Source: Yanghanlia caeni
GTDB lineage: Bacteria; Pseudomonadota; Gammaproteobacteria; Burkholderiales; Burkholderiaceae_B
Assembly: GCA_030733815.1 (NCBI GenBank)
Contig: JAUZQE010000007.1
Span: forward strand, 1 to 64,000
Length of the DNA stretch: 64,000 bases
Direction of reading: 5' to 3'
Within the stretch, counting starts at the first letter, position 1. Each line of letters opens with the position of its first letter. Shown here in pieces: positions 53,170-64,000 of this stretch. The notes below the pieces were generated by a model. That model saw nothing but the letters and a program-made list of their open reading frames with translations. It did not search any database and had not been told where the DNA came from. Made by a program: the position numbers and the translations under genes.

Positions 53170-54213
53170 TTAGTTCCAGACCGGTGCACCGTCGGCCGAT
53201 TTGACCTCGGTGCGCCACTTCTCGCGGATCTGGTCGGCCACGCTTTCAGGCATGGGAACGTAGTCGAGTTCCACCGCCATTTTGCCGCCGTTCTTGAACG
53301 CCCAGTCGAAGAAATCGAGCACGGCCTTGCCGTTTTCCGGCTTGTTCTGTGACTTGTGCACCAGAATGAAGCTTGCCGCAGTGATCGGCCACGATTCAGC
53401 GCCCGGCTCGTCGGTCAGCACCACACCCATGCCGGGTGCGCTGTTCCAGTCGGCATTGGCTGCTGCTGCAGCAAACGTCTGCTCGGAGGGCTGAACGAAC
53501 TGGCCGTCCTTGTTCTGCATCTGGGCCCACGAAAGCTGATTCTGCTTAGCGTAGGCGTACTCGACATAACCAATCGAATTCTTGAGCTGGCGCACGTAGG
53601 CGGCCACGCCCTCGTTACCCTTGCCGCCCTGGCCGGTGGGCCACTTCACGGCCTTGCCCTCACCCACCGTCTCTTTCCAGTCGGGCGACACCTTGGACAG
53701 GTAGTTTGTCCAGTTGAACGTGGTGCCCGAACCGTCGGAGCGGTGCACGACGATGATGGACGCGCTGGGCAGCTTGAGATCGGGGTTCAGCGCCTTGATC
53801 GCCTCGTCGTCCCACTTCTTGATCTTGGAGAGGAAAATATCGGCCAGTACGGCGCCCGACAGCTTGAGCTCGCCCGGCTTGATGCCCTCGACGTTCACCA
53901 CCGGCACCACGCCACCGATGATTGCCGGGAACTGCAGAAGGTTATGCTGCTCGAGGTCGGCGGCTTTCATCGGGTCGTCAGACGCGCCGAAATCAACCGT
54001 GCGGGCAATGATCTGCTGCTGGCCGCCACCGGATCCGATCGACTGGTAGTTGATGCGTGAGCCTGTTTCCTGCTGGTACTGCGCCGCCCACTTTGCATAG
54101 ATGGGGTATGGAAACGATGCACCGGCACCGGTGATGTCGATGGCTTGAGCCGACAGCGCGGCTGCCGAAAGCGCCACACCGACGGAAAGTTGTTTGAATA
54201 CGCGTTTGAACAT
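53170..54213 (-). CDS. pstS: Periplasmic phosphate-binding protein
   Basis: A 347-residue receptor. The signal peptide is cleaved after AQA near residue 24 and leads to DITGAGASFPYPIYAKW. The phosphate-binding loops include GSGGGQQQI and the SDGSGTTFNW segment. The ATG at 54213 has AAAAGGAACG upstream. A frame to 54264 adds a Cys/Leu leader. A Pho box lies 69-90 bp upstream of the start, so expression should rise under phosphate limitation through PhoB. Confidence 0.96.
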   Translation of the reverse strand: MFKRVFKQLSVGVALSAAALSAQAIDITGAGASFPYPIYAKWAAQYQQETGSRINYQSIGSGGGQQQIIARTVDFGASDDPMKAADLEQHNLLQFPAIIGGVVPVVNVEGIKPGELKLSGAVLADIFLSKIKKWDDEAIKALNPDLKLPSASIIVVHRSDGSGTTFNWTNYLSKVSPDWKETVGEGKAVKWPTGQGGKGNEGVAAYVRQLKNSIGYVEYAYAKQNQLSWAQMQNKDGQFVQPSEQTFAAAAANADWNSAPGMGVVLTDEPGAESWPITAASFILVHKSQNKPENGKAVLDFFDWAFKNGGKMAVELDYVPMPESVADQIREKWRTEVKSADGAPVWN

Positions 54214-54281
54214 GAAGGCGTTCCTTTTGAAGAACTTTAAAATCAGAATGCACCCAAGGCACACTCGAAATGGTACGCAGC

Positions 54282-54303
54282 AAATGTGACATGTTCATGA
54301 CAA
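54282..54303 (-). promoter_or_regulatory. Pho box (PhoB site) of the pst operon
   Basis: On the minus strand the two 11-bp direct repeats read TTGTCATGAAC and ATGTCACATTT, matching the PhoB consensus half-site TGTCA with 11-bp spacing. Its distance to the pstS start fits an activator site. Confidence 0.75.
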
Positions 54304-54340
54304 CCACGTCGTGCGGCACACGCCCCTTGCGCATGCCCCG

Positions 54341-56428
54341 CTACACAGTTCGGGTGCGCGCACCCAGCTCCTCCATGAGCACGTTATGTATGTTCACCGG
54401 CTTGCCCCGGCTGCGCACCCTGATATAGGTGCCATTGGGCTGGGCGCGCCACGCGAGCTGGTTGTCGCGCAGCGCAATGGTGAACGATTCGCGTATGACG
54501 CGGCGCTTCAGGCGGCGATCGAGTATGGGGAACGCGATTTCGACACGGCGAAAGAAGTTGCGGTCCATCCAGTCGGCCGACGACAGGTACACGTGCTCCA
54601 TGCCATTGGCATAAAAATAGAACACGCGCGAATGCTCGAGAAAGCGGCCCACGATGGAGCGCACACGGATGTTTTCCGACAGGCCCGGCACACCCGCGCG
54701 CAAGGCGCACGCACCGCGCACCACGAGATCGATCTTCACCCCCGCCTGGCTCGCCTTGTAAAGCTCGTCGATGATGATCGGCTCGAGCAGGGAATTCATT
54801 TTGGCCATGATGCGTGCGCGCCTGCCCTCGCGGGCGGCCTGCGCCTCGGCACGCACCAGCGCCACCATCGTTTCGTGCAGCGTGAAGGGTGATTGCAGCA
54901 GCAGGCGCAGCGGCCTGCGCGCCCCCAGCCCGGTCAGCAGCGAAAACACCTTGTCCATGTCTTCGCACAAACGCTGGTCGGCAGTGATCAGGCCGAAGTC
55001 GGTGTACAGCTTGGCCGTGCGCGGGTGGTAATTGCCGGTGCCCATGTGGCCGTACCGCTTGATGCGCCCGCCCTCGCGGCGCAGCACCAGCGCCATCTTG
55101 GCGTGAGTCTTGTGCCCCACCACGCCGTAGCTGACGTGCGCGCCCACCTCTTCGAGCTTGGCGGCCCAGTTGATATTGGTCTGCTCGTCGAAGCGCGCCA
55201 TCAGTTCGACCACCACCGTGACTTCCTTGCCCGCCTTGGCGGCCGACACCAGCAGACGCATCAGTTCGGAATCTTCGCCCGTGCGGTAGATGGTCTGCTT
55301 GATGGCCACCACGTTGGGGTCAGTAGCCGCAGCCGTCAGGAAATCCAGCACCGGTTGAAACGACTGATAGGGGTGATGCAGGAGCTGATCCTGCCGCGAG
55401 ATCGCCGCAAACAGGTCCTCCGGAGAGTCGCCGATTTCGTCGAACGGCGCCGGCACCGGCCCACGGTAGGGCGGGAACGACAGGTCCGGGCGCTCCACCG
55501 CATTGCACATCTGCATGAGACGCGAAAGATTCACCGGCCCGCGCACGCGGTAGGTGTCTTGCGGTGTCAGGCCGAACTCGTTCTGCAGGAAGACTTCGAG
55601 GTCTTCCGGTGCCGAGTCGTCGATTTCCAGACGCACCGCCGCGCCGAAATTGCGCTGCGACAGCTCGCCCTGCAAGGCGTGACGCAGGTTGGTGATTTCT
55701 TCTTCGTCAACGAACAGATCGCTGTTTCGCGTTACGCGCCACTGGTAACAGCCCTTCACTTCGAGACCGGGGAACAGGTCGCCGATAAAGGCGCGGATCA
55801 GTGTCGTGAGCAACACGAAGCCATGCGGAATTCCGCAGACCTCCACCGGGACCCGGACGATGCGCGGCAGCGCGCGCGGTGCCTGCAGGATCGCGATCGA
55901 GGCACGCCGGCCAAAGGCATCGGTACCGGCCAGCGGCACGATGAAATTCAGACTTTTGTTATAGACACGGGGAAACGGATGCGCGGGATCGAGTCCGATC
56001 GGCGTGAGCAGCGGCATGACGTCGCGCATGAACAGGGCGTGGGCCCAGTGGCGCGTCGCCTCGTTCCAGTCGCGGCTCGGAATCAGGTCGATGCCTTCCT
56101 GCTGCAGCGCGGGCAGTATCGTTTCCGTGAGCAGTTCGTTCTGCCGGTGCACCAGTTCATGCGTGGCCACGTGAATGCGTTCGAAGGCCGCTGCGGGCGT
56201 ATAGCCGTCGGCCGCGACCTGATCGGGGTTCTGAAACTGCTGCTCCTTGAGACTGGCGATGCGAATCTCGAAGAATTCGTCGAGATTGGAACTGACGATG
56301 CACAGGTAACGCAACCGCTCGAGCAGGGGTACGTCGTCGCGCTCGGCCATGGCCAGCACCCGCTCATTGAACTTCAACAGCGACAGCTCACGGTTCAGCA
56401 GTGCAGGGTCAGACGAGTTCGGCAGCAT
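54341..56428 (-). CDS. ppk: Polyphosphate kinase
   Basis: A 695-residue enzyme that polymerises the gamma phosphate of ATP into polyphosphate and can run in reverse. The two active-site histidines sit in THAKMAL and RYGHMGTGN, 19 residues apart as in E. coli Ppk His435/His454. The N-terminal LNRELSLLKFNERVL block is diagnostic. The ATG at 56428 is preferred over a TTG at 56437. It diverges from ppx. Confidence 0.95.
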   Translation of the reverse strand: MLPNSSDPALLNRELSLLKFNERVLAMAERDDVPLLERLRYLCIVSSNLDEFFEIRIASLKEQQFQNPDQVAADGYTPAAAFERIHVATHELVHRQNELLTETILPALQQEGIDLIPSRDWNEATRHWAHALFMRDVMPLLTPIGLDPAHPFPRVYNKSLNFIVPLAGTDAFGRRASIAILQAPRALPRIVRVPVEVCGIPHGFVLLTTLIRAFIGDLFPGLEVKGCYQWRVTRNSDLFVDEEEITNLRHALQGELSQRNFGAAVRLEIDDSAPEDLEVFLQNEFGLTPQDTYRVRGPVNLSRLMQMCNAVERPDLSFPPYRGPVPAPFDEIGDSPEDLFAAISRQDQLLHHPYQSFQPVLDFLTAAATDPNVVAIKQTIYRTGEDSELMRLLVSAAKAGKEVTVVVELMARFDEQTNINWAAKLEEVGAHVSYGVVGHKTHAKMALVLRREGGRIKRYGHMGTGNYHPRTAKLYTDFGLITADQRLCEDMDKVFSLLTGLGARRPLRLLLQSPFTLHETMVALVRAEAQAAREGRRARIMAKMNSLLEPIIIDELYKASQAGVKIDLVVRGACALRAGVPGLSENIRVRSIVGRFLEHSRVFYFYANGMEHVYLSSADWMDRNFFRRVEIAFPILDRRLKRRVIRESFTIALRDNQLAWRAQPNGTYIRVRSRGKPVNIHNVLMEELGARTRTV

Positions 56429-56600
56429 GGCAGGCAATCACAACAAGGGTAACGTTACCTTTTACTTCAGCAATCTTACCGTTATGTGACAGCCGCCCGG
56501 CAATGTGCGCTGCGGAGCACCTCTGCAGGACCCGATTCGCGTTGCCGAAAAGGCACGTGAAACTATAATCGCCCGTGTTTCGGCTGTAATGAGGCCTCCC

Positions 56601-58094
56601 ATGGACTCCCTTCTTGCCGCTGTCGACCTCGGTTCGAACAGCTTCCGGCTTTCCATCGGGCGCGTGGTGCAGCACGACGGCGCCGCCCAGATCTACGCGA
56701 TCGACAGGCTCAAGGAACACGTGCGGCTGGCGGCCGGCCTGGGGCCGGACAACGTGCTGGATGAAGAGGCGATCGAACGCGCCATCGTCACGCTCAAGCG
56801 CTTCGGCGAGCGCATCGAGGGCTTTCACCCGAACCGCGTTCGCGCGGTCGCCACCAACACGCTGCGCATCGCCGCCAATGCCCAGGAAGTCGTGCCCCGG
56901 CTCGAAGACGCACTGGGCTTTCCCATCGAGATCATTTCCGGCCAGGAAGAGGCGCGGCTGATCTTCACCGGCATCTCGCACGAATTGCCGCCTTCCCCCT
57001 ACCGGCGCCTGATGATCGATATCGGCGGCGGCTCCACCGAAGTGATCATCGGTCAGGAGTTCCGCCCGTTGCACATGAAGTCGCTCTTCATGGGCTGCGT
57101 CAGTTATACCCGGCGCTTCTTTCCCGATGGGGTCATTACCGAAGCGCGCATGCAGCAGGCGATCATGGCCGCGCGCCGCGAGCTGGAAACCATCGCGCGC
57201 CAGTACAAGCGTACCGGCTGGCAGGAAGCGTATGGCTCCTCGGGTACTGCCAAGGGGCTGATCGCCGTACTGGCCGAAACCGGCATGTCACGCAAGGGGA
57301 TCACACGTGAGGGGCTCGAGAAGCTCAAGAAGAAGCTCGTGAAAGACGGCCGGGTCGACATGGATACCCTGCCCGGCCTGAAACCCGACCGTGCCGTGGT
57401 GCTGGCCGGCGGGCTGGCAATCATGCTGGCGGCGTTTCTGGAACTGCGCATCAAGCTGATGCTGCCTGGCGAAGGGGCACTGCGCATGGGTGCGCTCTAC
57501 GACCTGCTGGGGCGCGAGGCCAATCACGACAAGCGCGACGAGACGGTAAAGCAGTTCATGCGCCGCTATCATATCGATACGCGTCAGGCCGCGCGGGTGA
57601 AGGCGATTGCCATGGCGCTGTTCGAGCAGCTGGCCCTGCCGCAGAACGCCGAAACCGAGGAACTCGCCCGCATCGTGGGCTGGGTGGCCGACCTGCACGA
57701 AGTGGGTGTCAGCATCGCCCACGCAAACTACGACAAGCACACCGCCTACATTCTCGGCAATGCCGACATGCCCGGCTTCTCGAACTACGACCAGGCCCAG
57801 ATGTCGGCCTTCGCGCTGGGCCACCAGGGTAAGCTGCCAAAGCGCATTCCCGAAGATTCGCGCAACCGCCGCCTGGCGCTCTTCTGCCTGCGCCTGGCCG
57901 TACTGCTGTGCCGCCGGCGCGACGATATCGGTGAACTGCCGGTGCGGCTCACCGTGCAATCCAAACGCATTACCATCCACGCCGCGCAGCACTGGCTGGA
58001 ATCGCGCCCGCTCACTGCCTATTCCCTGGAAGGCGAGCGCATCGAATGGAAAAAGGCCGGCTTCACGGTGAATATCGAACCCGTGGCGGCTTGA
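56601..58094 (+). CDS. ppx: Exopolyphosphatase (Ppx/GppA family)
   Basis: A 497-residue enzyme that removes terminal phosphates from polyphosphate. The actin-like domain has AAVDLGSNSFRL at the N terminus and IDIGGGSTEVI, plus the SGTAKGL segment. The C-terminal HD-like domain is present. The ATG at 56601 has GAGG seven bases upstream. A nearby ATG at 56589 has none. Its divergent pairing with ppk suggests opposing roles under common control, and pst lies beyond ppk. Confidence 0.94.
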   Translation: MDSLLAAVDLGSNSFRLSIGRVVQHDGAAQIYAIDRLKEHVRLAAGLGPDNVLDEEAIERAIVTLKRFGERIEGFHPNRVRAVATNTLRIAANAQEVVPRLEDALGFPIEIISGQEEARLIFTGISHELPPSPYRRLMIDIGGGSTEVIIGQEFRPLHMKSLFMGCVSYTRRFFPDGVITEARMQQAIMAARRELETIARQYKRTGWQEAYGSSGTAKGLIAVLAETGMSRKGITREGLEKLKKKLVKDGRVDMDTLPGLKPDRAVVLAGGLAIMLAAFLELRIKLMLPGEGALRMGALYDLLGREANHDKRDETVKQFMRRYHIDTRQAARVKAIAMALFEQLALPQNAETEELARIVGWVADLHEVGVSIAHANYDKHTAYILGNADMPGFSNYDQAQMSAFALGHQGKLPKRIPEDSRNRRLALFCLRLAVLLCRRRDDIGELPVRLTVQSKRITIHAAQHWLESRPLTAYSLEGERIEWKKAGFTVNIEPVAA

Positions 58095-58145
58095 AGCGGT
58101 TTGCCTTATGGTTGGGGCGGGGCGTCGGCGGCCTGCGCCGCCACG

Positions 58146-59492
58146 TCACGCGCCCTGCAGCGACACCGAGGCGAGCTGCTCGACACCCTGTTCGGCCAGC
58201 CGCAGCTCTTCGGCTTCGACCATGAGGCGCAGCTTGGGCTCGGTGCCCGAAGCACGGATCAGCACCCGGCCGCGGCCGTTCAGCATGGCCTCGACTTCGC
58301 GCTGCGCCGCCTGCAGGCCGGCATGATTCTGCCAGTCCAGCCCCGGTTCCAGCGGCACGTTCACCATCTTCTGCGGATACATGCGCAGGTCGCCCACCAG
58401 CTCGGCCAGTGACGCACCGCTGCGGGCCATGGCCTGCAGCACCTGCAGGGCGGCAATGATGCCGTCGCCCGTGGTGTGCTGATCGAGGCACAGCAGGTGG
58501 CCCGAGCTTTCGCCACCGAACAGCCAGCCCTTCTGCAGCAGCATTTCCAGCACGTAGCGGTCGCCCACCTTGGCGCGCTCGAACGGTATGCCCAGTGCCT
58601 GCAGCCTTTTTTCAAGGCCGAAGTTGGTCATGAGCGTGCCCACCACCCCCTGCACAGGCTTGCTGAGCATGCGGTCACGAACGATCACGTACAGCAGCTC
58701 GTCGCCGTTGTAGAGGCGGCCATCGGCATCGACCATTTGCAGCCGGTCGGCGTCGCCATCCAGTGCAATGCCCAGATGTGCGCCGTGCGCACGCACCTGC
58801 TCGACGAGGTGCTCGGGATGCATCGCCCCGACACCCTCGTTGATGTTGAATCCGTCGGGCTGGCATCCGACCGCAAAGACCTCGGCACCCAGCTCGCGAA
58901 ACACGTGCGGAGCAATGTGATACGCCGCGCCATTGGCGGCATCGACCACCATTTTCAGGCCGGAAAGGGCCAGCTCGTTCGGAAACGTGCTCTTGCAGAA
59001 TTCGATGTAGCGGCCCGCTGCATCGTCGATGCGGCGCGCCCGGCCAAGATGCTCGGAATCCACGCAGTCAAGCGGCGCATCGATGATGGTTTCGATCTCG
59101 GCCTCGACCTCGTCGGGCAGCTTCATGCCGTTGCCCGAAAAGAATTTGATGCCGTTATCTTGATACGGATTGTGCGAAGCACTGATGACGATACCGGCGG
59201 CCAGGCGCAGCGTACGTGCCAGATACGCCACGGCCGGCGTCGGAACGGGGCCCGCCAGCAGCACGTCGACGCCCGCTGCCGACAGCCCGGCCTCGAGCGC
59301 CGATTCGAGCATGTAGCCCGACAGGCGCGTGTCTTTGCCGATGACCACCGTGGGCCGGCTGCGTTCAGACTGGTGCCGAGCCAGCACCCGGCCGGCCGCA
59401 TAGCCAAGGCGCAGGGCGAATTCGGCGTTGATGGTGGGGCCGCCGACCGTACCGCGAATGCCGTCGGTGCCGAAGTATTTACGTGTGCTCAT
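58146..59492 (-). CDS. glmM: Phosphoglucosamine mutase
   Basis: A 448-residue enzyme converting glucosamine-6-phosphate to glucosamine-1-phosphate for cell-wall precursor synthesis. The phosphorylated serine is Ser106 in SASHNP. The magnesium loop DGDADR, and the sugar and phosphate-binding segments (GGESSGH, RASGTEP) are all intact. The start overlaps the folP stop by four bases. Confidence 0.97.
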   Translation of the reverse strand: MSTRKYFGTDGIRGTVGGPTINAEFALRLGYAAGRVLARHQSERSRPTVVIGKDTRLSGYMLESALEAGLSAAGVDVLLAGPVPTPAVAYLARTLRLAAGIVISASHNPYQDNGIKFFSGNGMKLPDEVEAEIETIIDAPLDCVDSEHLGRARRIDDAAGRYIEFCKSTFPNELALSGLKMVVDAANGAAYHIAPHVFRELGAEVFAVGCQPDGFNINEGVGAMHPEHLVEQVRAHGAHLGIALDGDADRLQMVDADGRLYNGDELLYVIVRDRMLSKPVQGVVGTLMTNFGLEKRLQALGIPFERAKVGDRYVLEMLLQKGWLFGGESSGHLLCLDQHTTGDGIIAALQVLQAMARSGASLAELVGDLRMYPQKMVNVPLEPGLDWQNHAGLQAAQREVEAMLNGRGRVLIRASGTEPKLRLMVEAEELRLAEQGVEQLASVSLQGA

Positions 59493-60325
59493 ACGAAAGA
59501 CTCATTCTTGATCGTGGCCCAGACCCTGAGTGCATCGACCGTCTCGGCGACGTCGTGCACCCTGAGTATGCTGGCACCCTTTTCCAGACCGTACAACGCG
59601 GCGGCCAGACTGCCCGCCAGGCGTTCGGCGGGTTCACGCCCCACCACATGGCCGATCATCGACTTGCGCGACAGCCCCAGCAGCCACGGGTATTCGTCGA
59701 CCCGCATGGCATCGAGCCGGCGCAACATGGTGTAGTTCTGGCCCACCGTCTTGCCGAATCCGAAGCCCGGGTCGAGCACCACGCGTTCGCGCGCGATGCC
59801 GGCCTCGTGCAATGCCTGTGCCCGCTGCGCAAGAAAGCGGCGTACGTCGACCACGACGTCATCATACTTTGGGGCGTGCTGCATGGTACGCGGCTCACCC
59901 TGCATGTGCATGATGCACAGGCCGCAGCGACTGTCGGCCACGGCCTCAAGTGCCCCCGGCTCCTGCAGCGCGCGAATGTCGTTGATCATGTCGGCCCCCG
60001 CCTCGAGCGCCGCACGCATCACCTGGGGCTTGAAGGTATCGACCGAAATCGGTACGCCATGGTCGCGCAGCGCCTCCACAACGGGCAGCACACGATCGAG
60101 CTCTTCCTGCAAGGGCACGGGGTCGGCACCGGGGCGGGTGGATTCCCCGCCGATGTCGATCATGTCGGCTCCGTCGGCCAGCATGCGCTCGGCGCGCTTT
60201 AACGCGGCATCGCGCGACACCACGCCCACACCATCAGAAAAGGAATCGGGCGTGACGTTCAGAATGCCCATGACCAACGGGCGCCCGAGGTCGAGTTCGA
60301 AGCGCCCGCATTGCAATCGTGCCAT
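59489..60325 (-). CDS. folP: Dihydropteroate synthase
   Basis: A 278-residue TIM-barrel enzyme joining p-aminobenzoate to the pterin diphosphate in folate synthesis. It has the family segments [27 protein letters not shown] and DPGFGFGKT, and the C-terminal RVHDVAE. It is coupled to glmM by a four-base overlap and separated from ftsH by a terminator. Confidence 0.97.
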   Translation of the reverse strand: MARLQCGRFELDLGRPLVMGILNVTPDSFSDGVGVVSRDAALKRAERMLADGADMIDIGGESTRPGADPVPLQEELDRVLPVVEALRDHGVPISVDTFKPQVMRAALEAGADMINDIRALQEPGALEAVADSRCGLCIMHMQGEPRTMQHAPKYDDVVVDVRRFLAQRAQALHEAGIARERVVLDPGFGFGKTVGQNYTMLRRLDAMRVDEYPWLLGLSRKSMIGHVVGREPAERLAGSLAAALYGLEKGASILRVHDVAETVDALRVWATIKNESFV

Positions 60326-60351
60326 GTTGAACTTCAGAGGATTTGAAAGGG

Positions 60352-60382
60352 AAAAAAGCTCCGGCGCGGTGCCGGAGCTTTT
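60352..60382 (-). terminator. Rho-independent terminator of ftsH
   Basis: AGCTCCGGC and GCCGGAGCT (9-bp arms, 5-base loop) are followed on the minus strand by six U residues. T residues also follow on the plus strand, but no + gene needs it here. Confidence 0.85.
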
Positions 60383-60394
60383 GCCTGGTTTCGC

Positions 60395-62296
<1,902 letters not shown>

Positions 62297-62302
62297 AGCC
62301 AA

Positions 62303-62308
62303 CCTCCT
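62303..62308 (-). promoter_or_regulatory. Shine-Dalgarno AGGAGG that fixes the ftsH TTG start
   Basis: The perfect AGGAGG is six bases before TTG at 62296 and immediately adjacent to the TTG at 62302, so the inner TTG is favoured. Confidence 0.75.
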
Positions 62309-62388
62309 AGAAACTGCGACACGCGTGCCAAGGGTTCATTCTACCCGAATGCGCTGATCGTGTTTACAAAAACCTTAAAGCTGCGGAC

Positions 62389-63024
62389 TCAATTCTTGAG
62401 ACCGCGGGCAACCAGAAACGTTTCCGACGACTTGTCGCGCGACGCTTTGGGTTTGCGTTCCACCACGCGTACGAAATGCCGTTTGAAACGCTCGACGATC
62501 TGCGAGAACCCGCTGCCATGAAATGCCTTCACGATGAGCGCCCCTTCAGGTTTGAGATGGGCACATGCGAACTCCAGCGCCAGCTCGCACACGTGCTGAA
62601 TGCGGGCCGAATCGGCCGAGCTCACACCAGACAGGTTGGGGGCCATATCCGAAATAACAAGATCGACGCGCGCACCGTCGAGCAAGTCTTCCAGTTGCTG
62701 CAGCACGGCGTCGTCGCGAAAGTCGCCCTGCAGGAACTCGACGCCGGCAATCGGTTCCATGGGCAGCATGTCGAGCGCAATGATGCGCCCCTGGATCTCG
62801 CCGCCGGGGCCGACCAGGCGCTCACGTGCAACCTGCGACCAACTGCCCGGCGCCGCGCCCAGGTCCACCACCACATCCCCCTTGCGCAGCAGCTTTTCGG
62901 TATCGAGCAGCTCGGTGAGCTTGAACGCCGCCCGCGCGCGATACCCCTTCTGTTGCGCCTGTTTGACGTAAGGGTCGTTTATATGCTGGTGAACCCAGTT
63001 CTTTGAGAATTTTTTCTTGGCCAT
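62389..63024 (-). CDS. rlmE: 23S rRNA 2'-O-ribose methyltransferase RlmE
   Basis: A 211-residue RrmJ/FtsJ enzyme that methylates U2552 of 23S rRNA during ribosome assembly. The SAM-binding segment [14 protein letters not shown] and the SDMAPNLSG and KAFHGSG motifs hold the catalytic K-D-K-E set. The ATG at 63024 begins [10 protein letters not shown] as in relatives. It lies 92 bp before ftsH and diverges from the YhbY gene with only 17 bp between start codons. Confidence 0.96.
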   Translation of the reverse strand: MAKKKFSKNWVHQHINDPYVKQAQQKGYRARAAFKLTELLDTEKLLRKGDVVVDLGAAPGSWSQVARERLVGPGGEIQGRIIALDMLPMEPIAGVEFLQGDFRDDAVLQQLEDLLDGARVDLVISDMAPNLSGVSSADSARIQHVCELALEFACAHLKPEGALIVKAFHGSGFSQIVERFKRHFVRVVERKPKASRDKSSETFLVARGLKN

Positions 63025-63041
63025 TCCCGTACAATTCCAAC

Positions 63042-63629
63042 ATGCCAAAACTCGACATCACTTCTCAGGAACGCAGCGCACTGCGCGCGGCGGCCCACCC
63101 CTTGCGTCCCGTCGTGCTGATCGGCGACCGGGGTCTGACTGAATCCGTACTCAAGGAAATCGACCTGAACCTCAAGGCGCACCAGCTGATCAAGGTGCGC
63201 GTGGCCGGCGACGACCGCAGCGCGCGCACCAGCATACTGGAAACGATCTGCGACACGCTTTCGTGCGCCAACGTGCATCATCTTGGCAAGACGCTAATCA
63301 TATACCGGCCGAACCCCGATTCGAAATCGATCATTGCGCCCGAACCCAAGGAAGCGCCCACGCGCGCGGTTCGCAAGCCCTCTGAACCGTACACGCCGAA
63401 GAAACTCGCCGCCACCGGCCAGACACTGACCCGGCGTGGCGCCAAGGCCCGCAAGGCACAGGGCCGTAGCCAGGGCGCCGAAACCGGGCTCGAACAGCGC
63501 CCGCCGCGCGAGCGCATGGCCGCACGCAGTTCCACAACCCGCCCGCCGGCCGCTGCCCCCCGCATTCCGCGTCGTCGCCCCGGCAGCGCCCTGTCGCTGC
63601 GCGCCGGCGTGCGCCGCCGTCGCGACTGA
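63042..63629 (+). CDS. yhbY: YhbY-family CRM-domain RNA-binding protein with long basic tail
   Basis: A 195-residue protein. The first 95 residues form the CRM fold ([26 protein letters not shown], then the GKTLIIYRP strand), which binds pre-50S particles in E. coli YhbY (97 residues). The rest, about 100 residues, is rich in Arg, Pro and Ala with several RR and RRR runs and looks disordered. The ATG at 63042 matches the family start. It diverges from rlmE, another ribosome-assembly gene. Confidence 0.85.
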   Translation: MPKLDITSQERSALRAAAHPLRPVVLIGDRGLTESVLKEIDLNLKAHQLIKVRVAGDDRSARTSILETICDTLSCANVHHLGKTLIIYRPNPDSKSIIAPEPKEAPTRAVRKPSEPYTPKKLAATGQTLTRRGAKARKAQGRSQGAETGLEQRPPRERMAARSSTTRPPAAAPRIPRRRPGSALSLRAGVRRRRD

Positions 63630-63676
63630 ACCCTTCCTTTCTGCACGCCGCCCCTGCCCAGGGCACGGGCACCCCT

Positions 63677-63714
63677 GAAAAAAACAAAAAACCCGTGCAT
63701 GACAAGCGCACGGG
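63677..63714 (-). terminator. Rho-independent terminator of greA
   Basis: CCCGTGC and GCACGGG (7-bp arms) are followed on the minus strand by a U-rich stretch (63678-63691 complement). It lies about 113 bp past the greA stop. Confidence 0.7.
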
Positions 63715-63826
63715 CCGCTTCAAGGCGCAAAGCGCGGCGATAGCCGCAGCTATCGCGAGCGTTTGCAATGCCGCAGACCACCCGATTCCAGGGATGCAGG
63801 CGCCGCGTTGGCGTGATCGGGGCAGC

Positions 63827-64000
63827 TCAAATGTAGCTGATGGAGATGATTTCGTATTCGCGCGTACCGCCGGGGGCCGTAACTTCGACCACGTCGCCTT
63901 CCGACTTGCCGATGAGGGCGCGCGCCACGGGGCTGGACACCGAGATTTTGCTGGCACGAATGTCGGCCTCGACGTCACCCACGATCTGATACGTGAGACG
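63827..64000 (-). CDS. greA: Transcription elongation factor GreA, C-terminal part (runs off the window)
   Basis: The last 57 residues of GreA are visible, from a [12 protein letters not shown] strand through [14 protein letters not shown] to a TGA at 63827. These are the C-terminal globular domain that docks on RNA polymerase. The coiled coil that rescues backtracked complexes lies beyond the window edge. The visible part matches family sequences with no change in key residues. Confidence 0.93.
   Translation of the reverse strand, partial: RLTYQIVGDVEADIRASKISVSSPVARALIGKSEGDVVEVTAPGGTREYEIISISYI

Noticed and set aside
54893-56452. 519-residue plus-strand frame opposite ppk
   Set aside because: Antisense of ppk, rich in Arg, His, Gln and Val, no domain.
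63278-63781. Minus-strand frames opposite yhbY and in the greA-distal gap
   Set aside because: Low-complexity Arg/Gly/Ala content with no ribosome site or motif. Shadows of the Arg-rich yhbY tail.

Overview
The window looks like chromosomal DNA of a high-GC betaproteobacterium of the order Burkholderiales, most likely family Alcaligenaceae (Bordetella/Achromobacter/Pusillimonas type). This is an inference. It rests on the Bordetella-like run rlmE-ftsH-folP-glmM next to ppx, ppk and pst, the Bug-type solute receptor, the PaaX-type regulator, two branched-chain-type ABC importers, and protein sequences I recognise from that family. The window is dense, mostly single-copy metabolic DNA, with three tRNA genes. 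I saw no insertion sequence, prophage, CRISPR array or rRNA.

Layout. 148-8442: one tightly overlapping + strand operon. It encodes a PotDABC-type ABC importer, two DAO-family flavoproteins, a small [2Fe-2S] protein and a large FAD/[2Fe-2S] subunit (HcnABC/opine-oxidase-like), and a RidA imine deaminase. A strong terminator closes it. 8590-16008: housekeeping genes (mutS, a ribosomal-protein oxygenase, bamC, dapA, an M50 protease, a YciO homologue). 16185-17329: tRNA-His and three very small genes, one a 23-residue membrane peptide. 17497-18954: cardiolipin synthase. 19103-22375: a PaaX-like repressor next to a diiron oxygenase-like protein and its plant-ferredoxin-type reductase. 22385-24404: bioB, a thioesterase, tRNA-Arg. 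24614-25924: outer-membrane phospholipase A. 25974-30683: a liv-type importer with a fused LivH-LivM permease. 30770-33421: a TerC/CBS membrane protein, tRNA-Pro, a fluoride channel and a small membrane protein. 33545-38772: a spermidine-synthase-like protein, then a self-sufficient CYP116B-like P450, its divergent IclR regulator and a Bug receptor. The last three probably share one operator. 38781-42563: an MTA/SAH nucleosidase-like protein, an orphan AMP-binding fragment, DoxX, patatin and AraC. 42806-49972: acs and a second liv-type importer with a fused LivM-LivG. 50406-58094: the phosphate and polyphosphate block (pstSCAB with a Pho box, ppk, ppx). 58146-64000: glmM, folP, ftsH, rlmE, a YhbY protein and the 3' end of greA.

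How it fits together. Three accessory catabolic modules stand out, each pairing uptake or regulation with an oxidative enzyme: the amine/opine-type operon, the PaaX-linked diiron oxygenase, and the P450-IclR-Bug unit. No substrate can be assigned from sequence alone. Many start codons were moved from the longest ORF to the start supported by a Shine-Dalgarno sequence, a four-base overlap or family length. The notable ones are ftsH (TTG) and the second liv receptor (GTG).
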